This document shows positions 8,814 through 19,359 of a stretch of 64,000 nt of DNA, piece after piece (position 1 is the first letter of the stretch; each line of letters starts with the position of its first letter). The notes beneath the pieces are model-generated. The model searched no databases. It had not been told where the DNA came from and was given only the letters and a program-made list of their open reading frames with translations. Both the position numbers and the translations under genes were made by a program. The stretch is from Histomonas meleagridis (taxonomy: Eukaryota > Parabasalia > Tritrichomonadida > Dientamoebidae), in assembly GCA_020186115.1 (NCBI GenBank), contig WSYJ01000013.1, positions 682,001-746,000 of the forward strand, read 5' to 3'.

Positions 8814-9479
8814 TTATCTAAAAAAGCGTTTAATAATTAGGAAAACAAGAAACAATAATATTAAAACAAAAAAATAGTTATCCTGCTTGTCACGAGAGGC
8901 TTTATATTGTTCGTATTCTTCTGTCTGTTTGATATTTTGTTTTTTGAGTCGTTTAATCTTCGATTTCAAATGATGTATTTCTTTATCTTTTTCGTCTATC
9001 TTCTTTTGTAATTCTACGATTTGCTTTTCATGCAAATTGGTATTTTTAGATTTTTCTATTGCTTTATCCAAAGTTGATTTAGATTTGATAGTTTTAGAAA
9101 TTGAATTCATAGCTTCTTCAGCATGAGTTACAAATTTGATTTCAGCAGTAACAGATTCTTTTAATTTTTGTTCATTTGACATTATTTGAGTTATTGTAAT
9201 TGGTTCTGTGTTTGGGAGGATAACCAAATATTTAATTGAAAATGATATTTCTTTGATATTAGGATCAAAATCGTCAAGGAAAAAATTTAGATTACGTGAA
9301 GAATTTGGTTCCAGCTCTCCACAAGCAGGTGAAATCCCGCAAAATATTTCTGTATCAAAAGAAATTCTAAATAAAATTAGGTTAGCACCTTTGTTCTTTA
9401 TTGTGACATTCCCACGATTGAGGTTTGTACCTAATCTATTTATAAATAAAGGATTAGGCTTAACCTTTAAAATTTTCAT
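8814..9479 (-). CDS. VAP-like protein (MSP domain, tail-anchored)
   Basis: A 221-residue VAMP-associated-protein-like ER receptor. Residues 1 to about 105 form an MSP-type immunoglobulin fold: it opens with LKVKPNPLFIN and continues with GNVTIKNKGANLILFRI (usual: xLxLxNxxxxxVxFKVKT). CGISPACGELEPNSSRNLNF corresponds to the RPNxGxIxPGxSxxV stretch. A Ser/Lys linker, a coiled coil of about 45 residues and one C-terminal membrane anchor (FFVLILLFLVFLIIKRFFR) follow, which is the canonical VAP layout. VAPs bind FFAT motifs on lipid-transfer proteins; ORP and VPS13-type genes also lie in this window. Confidence 0.85.
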   Translation of the reverse strand: MKILKVKPNPLFINRLGTNLNRGNVTIKNKGANLILFRISFDTEIFCGISPACGELEPNSSRNLNFFLDDFDPNIKEISFSIKYLVILPNTEPITITQIMSNEQKLKESVTAEIKFVTHAEEAMNSISKTIKSKSTLDKAIEKSKNTNLHEKQIVELQKKIDEKDKEIHHLKSKIKRLKKQNIKQTEEYEQYKASRDKQDNYFFVLILLFLVFLIIKRFFR

Positions 9480-9614
9480 TTCTCTTCATTGGGGCACCCT
9501 AATAAGACAAATCTTTTTTAAAATGTTGAAACTCAAATTCTGGGTTAAAATCCTTAAAGTCATGAGGAAATTGAATTATATTTAAAAAATATTTTACTTA
9601 TAAAACCTATTATT

Positions 9615-10196
9615 TCAAAAGATTTTTGGATGGCGATCCATGTATTCTTTTTTATCTCGATGATTAATAACGCATAAAAATACTATCATAACAGCAATAA
9701 TAAATGTGATAAATTCTGGGCCAATGATTGGATTTCTTGTTCGCTTGAATGAAAGAATTGGAGCTAAAACAATTCTTTCATTTTCTAATGACATTTTATT
9801 TCCTAAAATTAATGCAGAATAAAAGTCATCATAACGATCAATTTCGACAAGTCTAGCCATTATATCTGATGCAACTATTGTTGTGTTTTTATTATAAATT
9901 TCGAGAATTTGATTTTGGATTGCTTTTAATTCTTCAATTGTTTTATTTGTGCTTAAACAATGATATCCATCATTTGTCATTCCATCTTGGCATCCAACTA
10001 GAAACCTCCCTGAGCAAATTCCATTTTCTGGACAATCATAGCATTTCATTCCTGATTCCATTGGCTTGCAATAATTATAGCTGATTATATGCAGATCCAA
10101 AATGACGTAAAGTATAAATAGAATTAAAAGACCAAAGAAAAAAGAATTTTGCTTGAGTCCATTTATGTTTGCCTGCAGATTTTTGTTCCTCAGCAT
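9615..10196 (-). CDS. MSC (Man1-Src1 C-terminal) domain membrane protein
   Basis: A 193-residue protein with one membrane segment near residues 19-40, a lumenal middle part and a second membrane segment near 158-178. The lumenal part has YDCPENGICSGRFLVGCQDG and then YHCL. This is the Cys pattern of the Man1-Src1 C-terminal domain found in LEM/Heh inner-nuclear-membrane proteins (CxxCPxxGxC..C..C). No LEM/HeH domain is encoded, so this is a short MSC-only form, as seen in several protists (general knowledge). A role in the nuclear envelope, perhaps with ESCRT, is inferred. ATG start is good. Confidence 0.65.
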   Translation of the reverse strand: MLRNKNLQANINGLKQNSFFFGLLILFILYVILDLHIISYNYCKPMESGMKCYDCPENGICSGRFLVGCQDGMTNDGYHCLSTNKTIEELKAIQNQILEIYNKNTTIVASDIMARLVEIDRYDDFYSALILGNKMSLENERIVLAPILSFKRTRNPIIGPEFITFIIAVMIVFLCVINHRDKKEYMDRHPKIF

Positions 10197-10252
10197 TTTT
10201 AAACCGTCTTTAAACGTTTTCTATTCATTGACCAAATTCGAAGTCAATTCTA

Positions 10253-10259
10253 AACGATA
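10253..10259. promoter_or_regulatory. AACGATA motif upstream of the MSC gene
   Basis: AACGATA lies about 57 bases before the minus-strand MSC gene start (TATCGTT on the coding strand). Same core as other sites in this window. Confidence 0.3.
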
Positions 10260-10362
10260 GGAAACTTTTTCAAGAAGAATCATTTAAGTGAACACTCAGA
10301 TATTTTCGCAATTCAACAAATAATTTTATAACACAAAGTATCTCATAAAGTAGAAAAGTATT

Positions 10363-11538
10363 TTATTGTTTTTCCTGCTCTTCTGGTTTTGGAATGCAGA
10401 TTCTTAATTTTTCTTCACGCCTTTGTGCTTCTTCCAAGATAACCTTTGCCTTATCTGCTACATCTAAATTCTTGTTAATAAGGTACATTCTATCAATTCT
10501 ATATCTTGAATCAGATAATAACAATTCATCATCCTTAACTTCAGCAAGTGGACGATGAGCCAAGTTCTTTTCAATGTTCCAAACCTCTTCGTTGCCAGCC
10601 TTTAGTGAAACAGCAAAATCGCCAGAAAACTTTGAAAGGAATTTACCATTGGCATCAAGGACCGAACCGTCAACAACCGTTGGGCCAGCCCATGAAAAGA
10701 AACCGGTTTTCGGTTGGACATTGACAGTCAATGTTAATTTATTGACAATGTCTCTCACCTGCATCGGCCCCTTAACGTTAACGTATCTTTCGCCGCGGAT
10801 TACTCCTGAAACAGTGATAACTGGAAATTCCCATTCATACTTAGAGCCGTCAGAAAAGTTAAGGTGGAAAACGCCAGTTTGATAAATGTCAACATAACGA
10901 ACACCTGAACTAATTGTGAAATTGCAATGGGCATAGCAACTCCAGCTTTTATCTGGAGTCTCTATTTGGAAATCAGAGATAGGTGGATGGTGGCTTGTTT
11001 GTTCACCATAAATGGTTACACCATTTGGCCAACGACCAATATATGTTTCTCCAAGAATAGGATTCCATGGTTTCTTAGCTTGCATGTAGATATGATAACC
11101 TGCAACGACACCAGTAGCTAGAAGTTGAATCTTTTTAACTGGATCATTGCATCCAATCATTTTATTAGCATAATCGTCAGCAATGAATGTAAAAATATCA
11201 GCAGTTCGTTCAAGGAAAGACCTTGGTTCAGAGTATCCAACGGGGAAACTAAAATGAGTAAAGTCCATTGATAAAACAGCCATTGTCAATCTTTTAATGA
11301 TGGACCAAGAAAGAGCACGTTCAGCACTGAGTTCTTCAGGAGTCATTGGCTTGATTCCATATTCGTCTCGGCAATCTTTAGCAAGATGGCGTTCATGTTC
11401 ATAGTCAACATCAGTATGTGGAAGCTCAGTGAGTGGAAATCCAGTATAAGAAGTATTGTATATATCTTTGTCCTCAACTTTTCCCATAACAATGGCATCT
11501 TCACGGACAGGTGCGTTTCCTCTTGTGGTAATGGACAT
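10363..11538 (-). CDS. Oxysterol-binding protein-related lipid transfer protein
   Basis: OSBP-related domain (ORD) protein of about 391 residues that moves sterols or phosphoinositides between membranes. The family fingerprint EQTSHHPPIS is intact, preceded by KKPWNPILGETY, and with the lid/N-terminal FPVGYSEPRSFLERTAD stretch. It is an ORD-only form without PH or ankyrin modules. I use the ATG at 11538 (MSITTRGN) and not the upstream TTG. The protein ends in a charged EEQEKQ. No clear FFAT motif was found by eye. Last of four same-strand membrane-related genes. Confidence 0.95.
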   Translation of the reverse strand: MSITTRGNAPVREDAIVMGKVEDKDIYNTSYTGFPLTELPHTDVDYEHERHLAKDCRDEYGIKPMTPEELSAERALSWSIIKRLTMAVLSMDFTHFSFPVGYSEPRSFLERTADIFTFIADDYANKMIGCNDPVKKIQLLATGVVAGYHIYMQAKKPWNPILGETYIGRWPNGVTIYGEQTSHHPPISDFQIETPDKSWSCYAHCNFTISSGVRYVDIYQTGVFHLNFSDGSKYEWEFPVITVSGVIRGERYVNVKGPMQVRDIVNKLTLTVNVQPKTGFFSWAGPTVVDGSVLDANGKFLSKFSGDFAVSLKAGNEEVWNIEKNLAHRPLAEVKDDELLLSDSRYRIDRMYLINKNLDVADKAKVILEEAQRREEKLRICIPKPEEQEKQ

Positions 11539-12330
11539 TGTTAACAAATGGTTTGGGTTGTAATCAAAAATTGGATTCTGTCATTAACTGTTTCTTAAAA
11601 TGAGTCAATTTCAATCGAAATGTTTATTTCTGAACCAAATTGTAAAAATTACGCGGTTTGGAGTAATGGGGTTTTTTAAGTAAACCAATCAAAATGGAAA
11701 AATGCATTTCAAAAATTCTGTCGTTTGATCGGCAGATAACCACAAAGACAGATAATAAAGCATTGGGTTAAATCGATTCTAAATTATTCAGAGAGCTAAA
11801 AAACAAAATTACTGAAGAAAATTCATGGGATATAAGATAAAAACTTATGAAATGAAATCTTAAACTTAAATTTGAAATAAATTAAACTCAATATTTTTAT
11901 AACTATTTTTTTTATCTTCACTTGTATTATTTACTATGGATGATTTGAAATAATATACAAGAGTACATCTTTCAATCAATTATTTTTTTAAAAAATGATC
12001 ATAATACTATTATATCGATTATCTTTGTACTAAATTAAATATAACAAAAAAAGGCATTCTAATTTTTAATTTTTATAGCTTAATTTTCGCTTTTTTTTTT
12101 ATACCAAAACATTTTTTCCTATACATTAATTTTTATGGAACCAAAAAATATGTGGGAAAGTAGATTTATTAACATTCTTTCATTGAAATCAAAAGCTTGT
12201 GAAAGCTTTGCCTTTACTGCAAACACACTTTTCTTTATTTTACAATAAAACAAATTTGTTCCAGTATGTTATATTCGAAATCATTTGTTGTTTTCAATGA
12301 AAAATCAAAAAAATGTTTCTTCAAAAAAAC
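11539..12330. other. Long AT-rich intergenic region
   Basis: About 790 bases between the ORP gene start and the ankyrin gene end. Very AT-rich from about 11840 on; no ORF, RNA gene or clear repeat seen. Confidence 0.4.
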
Positions 12331-14080
12331 TTAAAAAACCTTTTCAATGATTAAATTACTATATTTCGAAAGAACATCAACACAGTGTTTATGTGAACCA
12401 GCAACAGCAAATTTATAAGGTGTCCAAAAAGTATTGGTTAAATTCCATTTTTCGTTTTAGCATTAATATTTTCAGAACAATTTTCAAGTAACAAATCCAA
12501 AATTTTCCAATGACCGAATTGTGCAGCAAAATGAATTGGATATCTCCAAAATCAACCAAACAAACGCCAAAAAAACAAAATAAATCAAATCCAATAATAA
12601 AAGATCACATTTTCCTTCACTAATAAGAATTTTTGCCGCTTCGAAACTACCATGTTTAGCAGCATAATGAAGAGCAGTTCTATTAAAAAATAATAAAAAC
12701 CATTCCACAGTAAATATAAAACGAAAATCTTTAGCATTTATATCTATCCTTTGGTCATTAATTAAAAGAGGCATAACATCAAAAGAATTATAAGCAGCTG
12801 CAATTTGTAAAGGAGTCAAAAAAACCAAAAAGAAATACCATCAAATGAATAAAACAAATAATATCATTAGAATTTATATCAATTTTATCATTTTTTAATA
12901 ATATTTTTGTAGTATATTCATTGTTATACTTACAAGAAACATGAAGTAAATTAATATCTTCGATTTTATTAATACAAAAATCGAAGATATTATAATTGAA
13001 ACTCTGAATGCTTTGGGTTAAAACATTTCCATATCCCCAAGTAGTTTCCGTTAATGATTGATTTTTAGAAGTATATAACCAATCGAATAAATCAAAGTTA
13101 TGATAACGAGTAGCGAATTGTAATGATCCTGAAAAATTATAATTATTATTCTCTAAAATATGTATTATTTCAAGATTACCACCAGCTATAGCAAATTGAA
13201 TAACTGACGTGTCATTATCATCTAAAACTTTTAAATCTGCATTTTCAAGAAAAAGATATTTAAAACATTTTACAGAGCCAAAAAATGAAGAAAATTGTAT
13301 CAGCGTTGGATGATTTTGTAATAATGGATATGACGAAAATGGTGACTGTTGAATTCTTGAATTAATATCTATTACACGATCTGTAATTAAAGCTTGAAGT
13401 TCATCAACTTGATCATTTATAATAAACTTTTCAATAGAATCGGAATAAAATTTTATTTCGCGAGATGATTTAAACAATTCCCAATTATTACTCTTAAGAC
13501 TATCTAACTTCAGGGAATAATCTCGTAAAACTGTAGCACATGAAACACTTCTTGAAAATGTCTTAAATTCATTTTCTATTTCATCATACAATGATTGATC
13601 ATAATCAAAAAGTTCCGGTGAAAAATATATATAAAAAAGATAAAGGTAATTATGAAATGCTGAATCATTATTAGCTCGAAATGAAAGAAATGATTGAATA
13701 ATCTCAGTGAATTTAAAAAATGACTTGTTAAGAAGATCATATAAGAAAGAAAAATAAAATGTTTGTCGATTAGTTTCTTGATCATTTGGAAAAATCTCGA
13801 AAATAAATTTCAAAATTTGATTTTTTAGTTGATAGATGGCTTCTGGTTGAAGAAGTTTTTGAATAAAACATAACATATCTGAAATTAACCCAAAATTTTT
13901 TGGATTGTATTCTAAGGCAATAAATAATTCTTTTGAAAATAAATATCTTAGTGTTAATTGAGTAAAATCTATGCTTTTTAGGAACTCTTCATTAACTTGA
14001 TATATGTTGTCTGGCGTTAAGCTGAAAAATAAATTGTGAATTTGCTTTTTGGTATCATCCATTTGAACAGCCAATGTCAT
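12331..14080 (-). pseudogene. DUF3447/ankyrin-repeat protein, interrupted at repeat junctions
   Basis: Trichomonad-type ankyrin protein. The frame from the ATG at 14080 runs about 415 residues: an all-alpha N-terminal region, then DUF3447-like ankyrins (HPTLIQFSSFFGSVKCFKYL, VIQFAIAGGNLEIIHIL). From about 12885 downward, four successive ankyrin units remain recognisable (TPLQIAAAYNS, TALHYAAKHGS, PIHFAAQFGHW, TPYKFAVAGSHKHCV). Each is preceded by an extra AT-rich stretch of about 29-45 bases placed exactly at the repeat junction. Two or more of these shift the frame, and one contains a stop. They lack the trichomonad GTAYGT...ACTAACACACAG splice signals and one has no AG at all. Either a decaying gene or a gene with an unrecognised kind of interruption. 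The last unit ends at the stop at 12331. Confidence 0.7.
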
Positions 14081-14178
14081 ATCACATTTCCCGAAACAGT
14101 CACTTTTCAATAAGTATTGCCAGAAAAATTGTATACATTCAAATTTTCTGAAATTTTAACTATTTTACAAAAAAAGAC

Positions 14179-14185
14179 TATCGTT
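14179..14185. promoter_or_regulatory. TATCGTT motif upstream of the acyltransferase gene
   Basis: TATCGTT about 40 bases before the ATG, followed at once by a second AACGA core, in the divergent promoter between the ankyrin and acyltransferase genes. Confidence 0.35.
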
Positions 14186-14222
14186 GCTTTCAACGAATTA
14201 CTTCGAAACTGCTTAACATAAT

Positions 14223-15437
14223 ATGATCCAAACAAGACCTATTGCAAACAGTGAAATTTGGTACTTGATGTGCAAGTGTATGGTTCAAACAAGTATTGAA
14301 ATTGATAAACCATCCAGCACACCAGAAATTGTTGATAAACTAAAGAATCGTGTTATTGGACTTAAACTCAGGCAAGAAGGAAACAATCTTGTTTTTCAAG
14401 AGTCCTCCGTCAAAGTTCATGAGCTACCTAAAGGAATCTCAACAGCCAAAGAAGCATCTGATTATTCCCGTGATCATTTCATGCCAGAACTTACTGATTC
14501 ACTAGGTACTATATCAGCCAATGATAAATTTATTACACTTAACCTTAATCATATTTGCTCTGATGGTGGTTATATTCGAAATTTGCTATCAGCTCTTGAC
14601 AAAAGTTCAAGCGAACTCCCCGAATTTGGCCACTTTCCACTCCCACTTGAATATTTTTATTCTAATCGCATTGCTGATGCACCAGCTAATACAGCTCGAG
14701 TTTATAATGACACGACCATGACACGTGCTCTTACTACCCAACGTTCAGACAAACTTAAAAATGCATTTACACGTGAGCGTGTCTTTTTTATTCCCTCTCA
14801 TGAACTTCAATGTTATTCATCAAATACGCAAACACTTCATGGGTTAACAGAATCACTTTTGACATCATATGGGATTGCTGCGATGACTATTAACTCGAAA
14901 CTTTCTGATTTTGGGTGTTCCACATGTGTCAATATGCGACATTTAATATCCGATAGCGCACGCCTTGACATATGTAATCATTACTCTGCGGTAACAGTCA
15001 AAGCCAAAACGCATGAAAACTCCACACTCGAAAGTATTGGCAATGAGTTAAGGCGAAGTTTAAACAATGAAATAGCCAACGGCGGATTGTTTGCGTTTAT
15101 GAAGGCTTGCGAAGAGGATGCGCCACTGATCAAATTGCCCGGCGTCGGATTGCAAATGACAAGCGTCGGAATGCTGAATTTGAAGAAACCTATTGTGGAT
15201 TGTTACATTGGAATGCAAATGAACTCGGAGTTCTCCGAGGATACAATTCCTTTGATGATTAGTTCTGTGATAACTGAGGATAAAAATGTTTTGGCTTTGA
15301 GATTAATGTATGGGCCGAATAAGGTAAGCGAAAAAGAAGCTTCAATAATTGCAAAAAGAATCGAATACTTGCTGAAAAATGTTCCAAATAAAGCAAATGT
15401 AAACGAGGCACTAAATGCTGCATCGAAAATTATATGA
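14223..15437 (+). CDS. CoA-dependent acyltransferase, alcohol acetyltransferase-like
   Basis: A 404-residue protein with the HxxxD catalytic signature of the CoA-dependent acyltransferase/condensation superfamily: NLNHICSDGGY near residue 107. The C-terminal half has a stretch (SDFGCSTCVNMRHLIS) comparable to the DFG-type structural motif region of the same fold. Length fits alcohol O-acetyltransferase-like and condensation-like proteins (about 400-480). The substrate cannot be told from sequence. No signal peptide or membrane segment. Divergent from the ankyrin gene. Confidence 0.7.
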   Translation: MIQTRPIANSEIWYLMCKCMVQTSIEIDKPSSTPEIVDKLKNRVIGLKLRQEGNNLVFQESSVKVHELPKGISTAKEASDYSRDHFMPELTDSLGTISANDKFITLNLNHICSDGGYIRNLLSALDKSSSELPEFGHFPLPLEYFYSNRIADAPANTARVYNDTTMTRALTTQRSDKLKNAFTRERVFFIPSHELQCYSSNTQTLHGLTESLLTSYGIAAMTINSKLSDFGCSTCVNMRHLISDSARLDICNHYSAVTVKAKTHENSTLESIGNELRRSLNNEIANGGLFAFMKACEEDAPLIKLPGVGLQMTSVGMLNLKKPIVDCYIGMQMNSEFSEDTIPLMISSVITEDKNVLALRLMYGPNKVSEKEASIIAKRIEYLLKNVPNKANVNEALNAASKII

Positions 15438-15571
15438 ATAAAATATTAATATTATAAATATGGCTTGTTTCGAAATCAAATTGAACAATACAATGTTTTT
15501 AATAAATGGAAAAATTTTTGTGAACGTTAAAGAATTCGTTATTTTGTAGAGGACGTTAAAATAATGAAAAA

Positions 15572-16435
15572 ATGAGTGATAACGAAGAAGAAGAGGAATT
15601 AAAAATAATAACACCCGATGATATAATAAAGTCATGCAAGAAAAATAATTTATATACAATTCCTGAGCTTAATGAAGTTTTATATCTTCATTATGGAGGT
15701 TACCAAAAAATTACAAATCTTGATCCATATGTAAATGTAACATCTCTATGGCTTAACAATAACTCAATATATAAAATTGAAGGAATATCTATGTTAAAAA
15801 ATTTGGTTTGCTTATACTTAAATGGAAACATGATCGAAAAAATAGAAGGATTGGATGAATTAACAAATCTATCCACCTTATGTTTGTCATATAATTTTAT
15901 TTCCAAAATTGAAAATCTCTCAAATTTAATAAATTTACATACACTTGAATTAGATCATAATCGAATCTCTGATCCATCTTCTTTAGCAGGTATCCATGAT
16001 GTCCCTTCACTAGGTGTTTTAAATATTTCATGTAACAAAATAGAATCAGAACAATTTCTTGATGTGATATCTTCACATAAATCATTAAATCTTCTTAAAA
16101 TGGATGGAAATCCAATTACTCGAACAATGCGTCAGTACAGAAGAAGAATAATTTCTTCGATGCCAAATTTGAATTATCTCGATGAAGCACCTGTCACAGA
16201 AAAAGAGCGTAGATGTGCAGCTGCATATATGAATGGTGGTAAAAATGCAGAAGAAGCTGAAAGGCAAAAAATTAGAGATGAAATTGAAAATGCAAAAATA
16301 TTAAACAGACAAAAATTAAAGAGAATCAACAGGCAAGCTGCAATTGATGCAGGCCTTGATATTTCTAATGATACTTACTTAATGTCAACATCTGACTATG
16401 AGGAAGACAAAAATGATATCACAGATATTGACTAA
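15572..16435 (+). CDS. DNAAF1: DNAAF1/LRRC50-like dynein arm assembly factor
   Basis: A 287-residue SDS22-type leucine-rich-repeat protein. The start of the core (SCKKNNLYTIPELNEVLYLH) matches the CKKHKLYxTPxLNDxLYLHF opening of DNAAF1/ODA7. About six LRRs follow (LWLNNNSIYKIEGI, LYLNGNMIEKIEGL, LCLSYNFISKIENL). The LRR cap includes MDGNPITRTMRQYRRRIIS and LNYLDEAPVTEKERRCAAAY, again matching GNPVxRxxxNYRRxxI...LTYLDDRPV. DNAAF1 works in cytoplasmic pre-assembly of axonemal dynein arms. The C-terminal extension is short compared with vertebrate proteins. Confidence 0.9.
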   Translation: MSDNEEEEELKIITPDDIIKSCKKNNLYTIPELNEVLYLHYGGYQKITNLDPYVNVTSLWLNNNSIYKIEGISMLKNLVCLYLNGNMIEKIEGLDELTNLSTLCLSYNFISKIENLSNLINLHTLELDHNRISDPSSLAGIHDVPSLGVLNISCNKIESEQFLDVISSHKSLNLLKMDGNPITRTMRQYRRRIISSMPNLNYLDEAPVTEKERRCAAAYMNGGKNAEEAERQKIRDEIENAKILNRQKLKRINRQAAIDAGLDISNDTYLMSTSDYEEDKNDITDID

Positions 16436-16792
16436 AAATTATTATTATTTCTAGCAAAATTGTACATGAAAGCTAGCATTTCATAAATCTTTATATGTGT
16501 AAGTTTATTTAGGAAATGGACAGAAAAAAATAAAATACTTTTAGACATCATTTGCATATCCAAAAAAATAAGTTAGAGGCAAACTGATCATTCTTATTTT
16601 CTTTGAAAAATTTTTAATTCGTTCATAGTACCACATAAAATCAGTAATAAGAATTCATGAATTTAGCTAAATTCATATTTTTGTTATCTCCATGGCTTGG
16701 AGCAAACAAAGCATGTGAAAAAGTCACCTTTTTTGCACGTTAGGAGGCCGTTAGTTTTAGTGCCGGGCTAGTTTAAAAGTGGCAATATTTGT
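16436..16792. other. Intergenic region, promoter of the PAT1-like gene
   Basis: AT-rich, then a GC-richer block from about 16690 to 16780 just before the next ATG. This block contains a short CTCCA/TGGAG inverted repeat. No gene seen. Confidence 0.4.
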
Positions 16793-17794
16793 ATGTGGAA
16801 TCCAAGGAATCCAGATAGCCAAGTCTTCAAGGCTATGACAAAAGAAGCAATCAAAAAAATGCAAGCTACTTTCTATAATAATTACCTTAAAGTACAAACT
16901 GATGATTATTACTATAGCTCTTATCTCGCTAAGAAATCGTCAATGAAACAAACATTTACAGCAATAAAGGAAAAAAGCATAAAGGCAGTATTTTCTTATC
17001 CTGGTTATGAAGAACCTGCTTTAGGTACTGTTAAACTTCGTCATTCATCAACGTCTCAACCTCTTGTTAGTAATGACAGCGAACTTAACTTTTGTCTTCC
17101 TTTCGAAAAGAATGAAATGGCTCTTGAAGAATTATGGAATTATTTACTTGAGTTGGAAGATAAAATTCGTCAAGAGCAACCACAAGCCAAAATCAATCTT
17201 TTAGTCAGATTTATTGCTCACAGTCTCCAATTCAACACCTCTGATGATGCTATGGACAAAGTTAAACCAAATGTTCATCAAAAATTTGCATTCTTCTTAA
17301 ATGATCCAAAAGGCCAACGATTCATGACCAGGTTCTTAAACATTATGCCACAGTCCTTCTTTAAGCGCTTCTACTTTACATCTTTCATTGTATTTACTGA
17401 TATCAAAATTGATCCTCAATCACAATTTGCCATTGCGTTTGCCAAAGGATTAATGTCCTTTGTCAATAGTGGCGTTAAACCGAAGTGGATTGTGTCTTTT
17501 ATTCATCATTCTGTTTCTAGCGGATTTGCATTTATCGCTGGAAATCGATTTCAGTCAGCTTGTCTAGCGATCCTTTTGACAGCTGCGGATGCACTCATCC
17601 CAAAGGTGGACACAGAAGACGTCAAAATGTTAAAAGATTCTGTTTCCGAATTAGCAGATGTAATGGCAAAAGAACTTGGACATGCAATCAGAACAAACTA
17701 TGACGACGTCTTCATGAACGCTATCTTTAGACATGTTTTGGCAATAGCACCAGAATCAAAGCTCCAGGCACTGATCATGGCAACTTCAGTGTAA
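16793..17794 (+). CDS. PAT1-like mRNA decapping activator
   Basis: A 333-residue protein resembling the C-terminal half of PAT1/PATL1, the factor that links deadenylated mRNA to LSM1-7 and decapping in P-bodies. The match is to family features: a short LKVQTDDYYYSSYLAKK stretch (PAT1: QLQ...DPYxxDYYYQxY), then EPALGTVKLRHSSTSQPL (PAT1: LGxVxxSxxxxPRxxI), then LEELWNYLLELEDK (PAT1: IExxyxxLLxLE). An all-helical superhelix-like domain follows. The N-terminal low-complexity half of PAT1 is absent. Moderately sure. Confidence 0.6.
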   Translation: MWNPRNPDSQVFKAMTKEAIKKMQATFYNNYLKVQTDDYYYSSYLAKKSSMKQTFTAIKEKSIKAVFSYPGYEEPALGTVKLRHSSTSQPLVSNDSELNFCLPFEKNEMALEELWNYLLELEDKIRQEQPQAKINLLVRFIAHSLQFNTSDDAMDKVKPNVHQKFAFFLNDPKGQRFMTRFLNIMPQSFFKRFYFTSFIVFTDIKIDPQSQFAIAFAKGLMSFVNSGVKPKWIVSFIHHSVSSGFAFIAGNRFQSACLAILLTAADALIPKVDTEDVKMLKDSVSELADVMAKELGHAIRTNYDDVFMNAIFRHVLAIAPESKLQALIMATSV

Positions 17795-19359
17795 ACATTA
17801 TATATAATTTTTTGCTGTTTGATACTTTTGTGAAATGTTATTTTTGGTTTTAGAGTCTTTTTTATCTATGAGTTTGATCTCATGCAGAGAATTTATTTTG
17901 ATTTCATTACCTATCGTTCCTGTATTGTCAAAAAAGTGACTTCAGCGGTTATCAAAAAATTTGAGACAAGTCTGTTCGTCAGACCGAAATATTTCTGAGG
18001 GAAAATTGGATGATGTGCACAATTAACCTTCAAGATTGTCATCCACTCTGCTGTAGCCCCCTTATTCTTGTACCTGGAATTCTCAATAATGTTTGGTGTG
18101 GTTTGACAGGGATGTTGTGTAAAGTCTGGCTTCCAAGTGGAAAATTTGAATAAAAACTTTTTTTTGAATATGTCATTAAAAAATTCTATGAAACCGTGAA
18201 TAAACTTTCAGGTATTTTTTTTGTTGATGCAAACACAAGATAACAATTATGATGTTCTAAAAAAAAGAAGGGGAAAACTATATTTGTGAATCTTCTTCTT
18301 TAAAATTTCTTATATCATTTCAAGATATTATACTTAATTTAACAGAAGAAAACATCGAATCGGTCAATCAACAATCAATGGACTTGTTTGATTCAAATTA
18401 TCCATATACATTTAATTCCATTTTATGTAATTTAGTTTACAATTCATTTTGTTCCCAAAAGAAATAGTTTTCTACAACAACTTATTTCAAATATTTGAAA
18501 ACAATTCAAACAAAAAAAAAAGAAATAAACAGAAAATTCCCAAATATCATTGAAGATTTTAAGCAATATATACATAAAATATATCATGATGATTATTCTG
18601 TTAAAAATTAATGAAAATATTTTTGATTCATTTGGTAAAACAATTCAAATATGAACAATTCAAGGAAAGAACACAATGAAAATGTTAATGGGCATGATAT
18701 CACGAGAATTTAAAAATACAAAAGCTTCATATAAAAGTAAACGAAGAGAATAAAGCTAAATAGGAAAGCTTAGTTAAACTTTTCAAATTAAAAGATTTTT
18801 TTTTTATTTTGATGATGATGATATGTTATTTACTTTTTGATTTTGTTAATTACGAAATCCTTCTGATGTTTCTATAATGTGCAAATTTCCCATTGTATTA
18901 AGTTGATTTATATAAGGAAAAGCTTATACATTTTGATACTTTGATGTAAGATATTGTTACTAATATGTGGTTTAACTGATTCTCATTGCATGATACCATG
19001 ATGTTTCTTGTTTTCGACATTTTGTATTTAATAAATGACCTTTGTTAAAGAATATTTTAAAAAGTTCCATTATTAATTTTAATTATTATATAATATAATA
19101 ATTATCCTATTATTTTTATACTAAAAACATTGTTTATTGATAAAGAGGTTCTGCATTACTTGATGTATCAATGAACAAAATTATTATATTCGAAATTGAA
19201 CCTCAAATTGAAACTACTAATTTACAAAGAATAATAACAAGGTTAGGAACTTCTAAATGTGGTGACAAATAAGAAATTTGACCATTTTTCTTTGTTCAAT
19301 AAAGTTAAAATAAATTTTTTGAATGATACGATAGGGCCGCACTTTTTAGTCATCTTTGG
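17795..19359. other. Long intergenic region with a GC-richer patch and possible relic
   Basis: About 1.56 kb without an intact gene. 17905-18150 is clearly less AT-rich than its surroundings, is preceded by TATCGTT (17912-17918) and contains the small hairpin GTCTGTTCGTCAGAC (near 17968). I could not match it to a known RNA. Around 18290-18480 a short plus-strand stretch reads like eroded protein coding (SLKFLISFQDIILNLTEENI) and may be a pseudogene fragment. The rest is AT-rich with nothing recognised. A TACGATAG core lies at about 19328, just before the next gene. Confidence 0.4.

Noticed and set aside
12484-12828. Separate small ankyrin gene
   Set aside because: It is part of the same ankyrin gene read across one in-frame interrupter; its ends are set by frame changes, not by gene ends.
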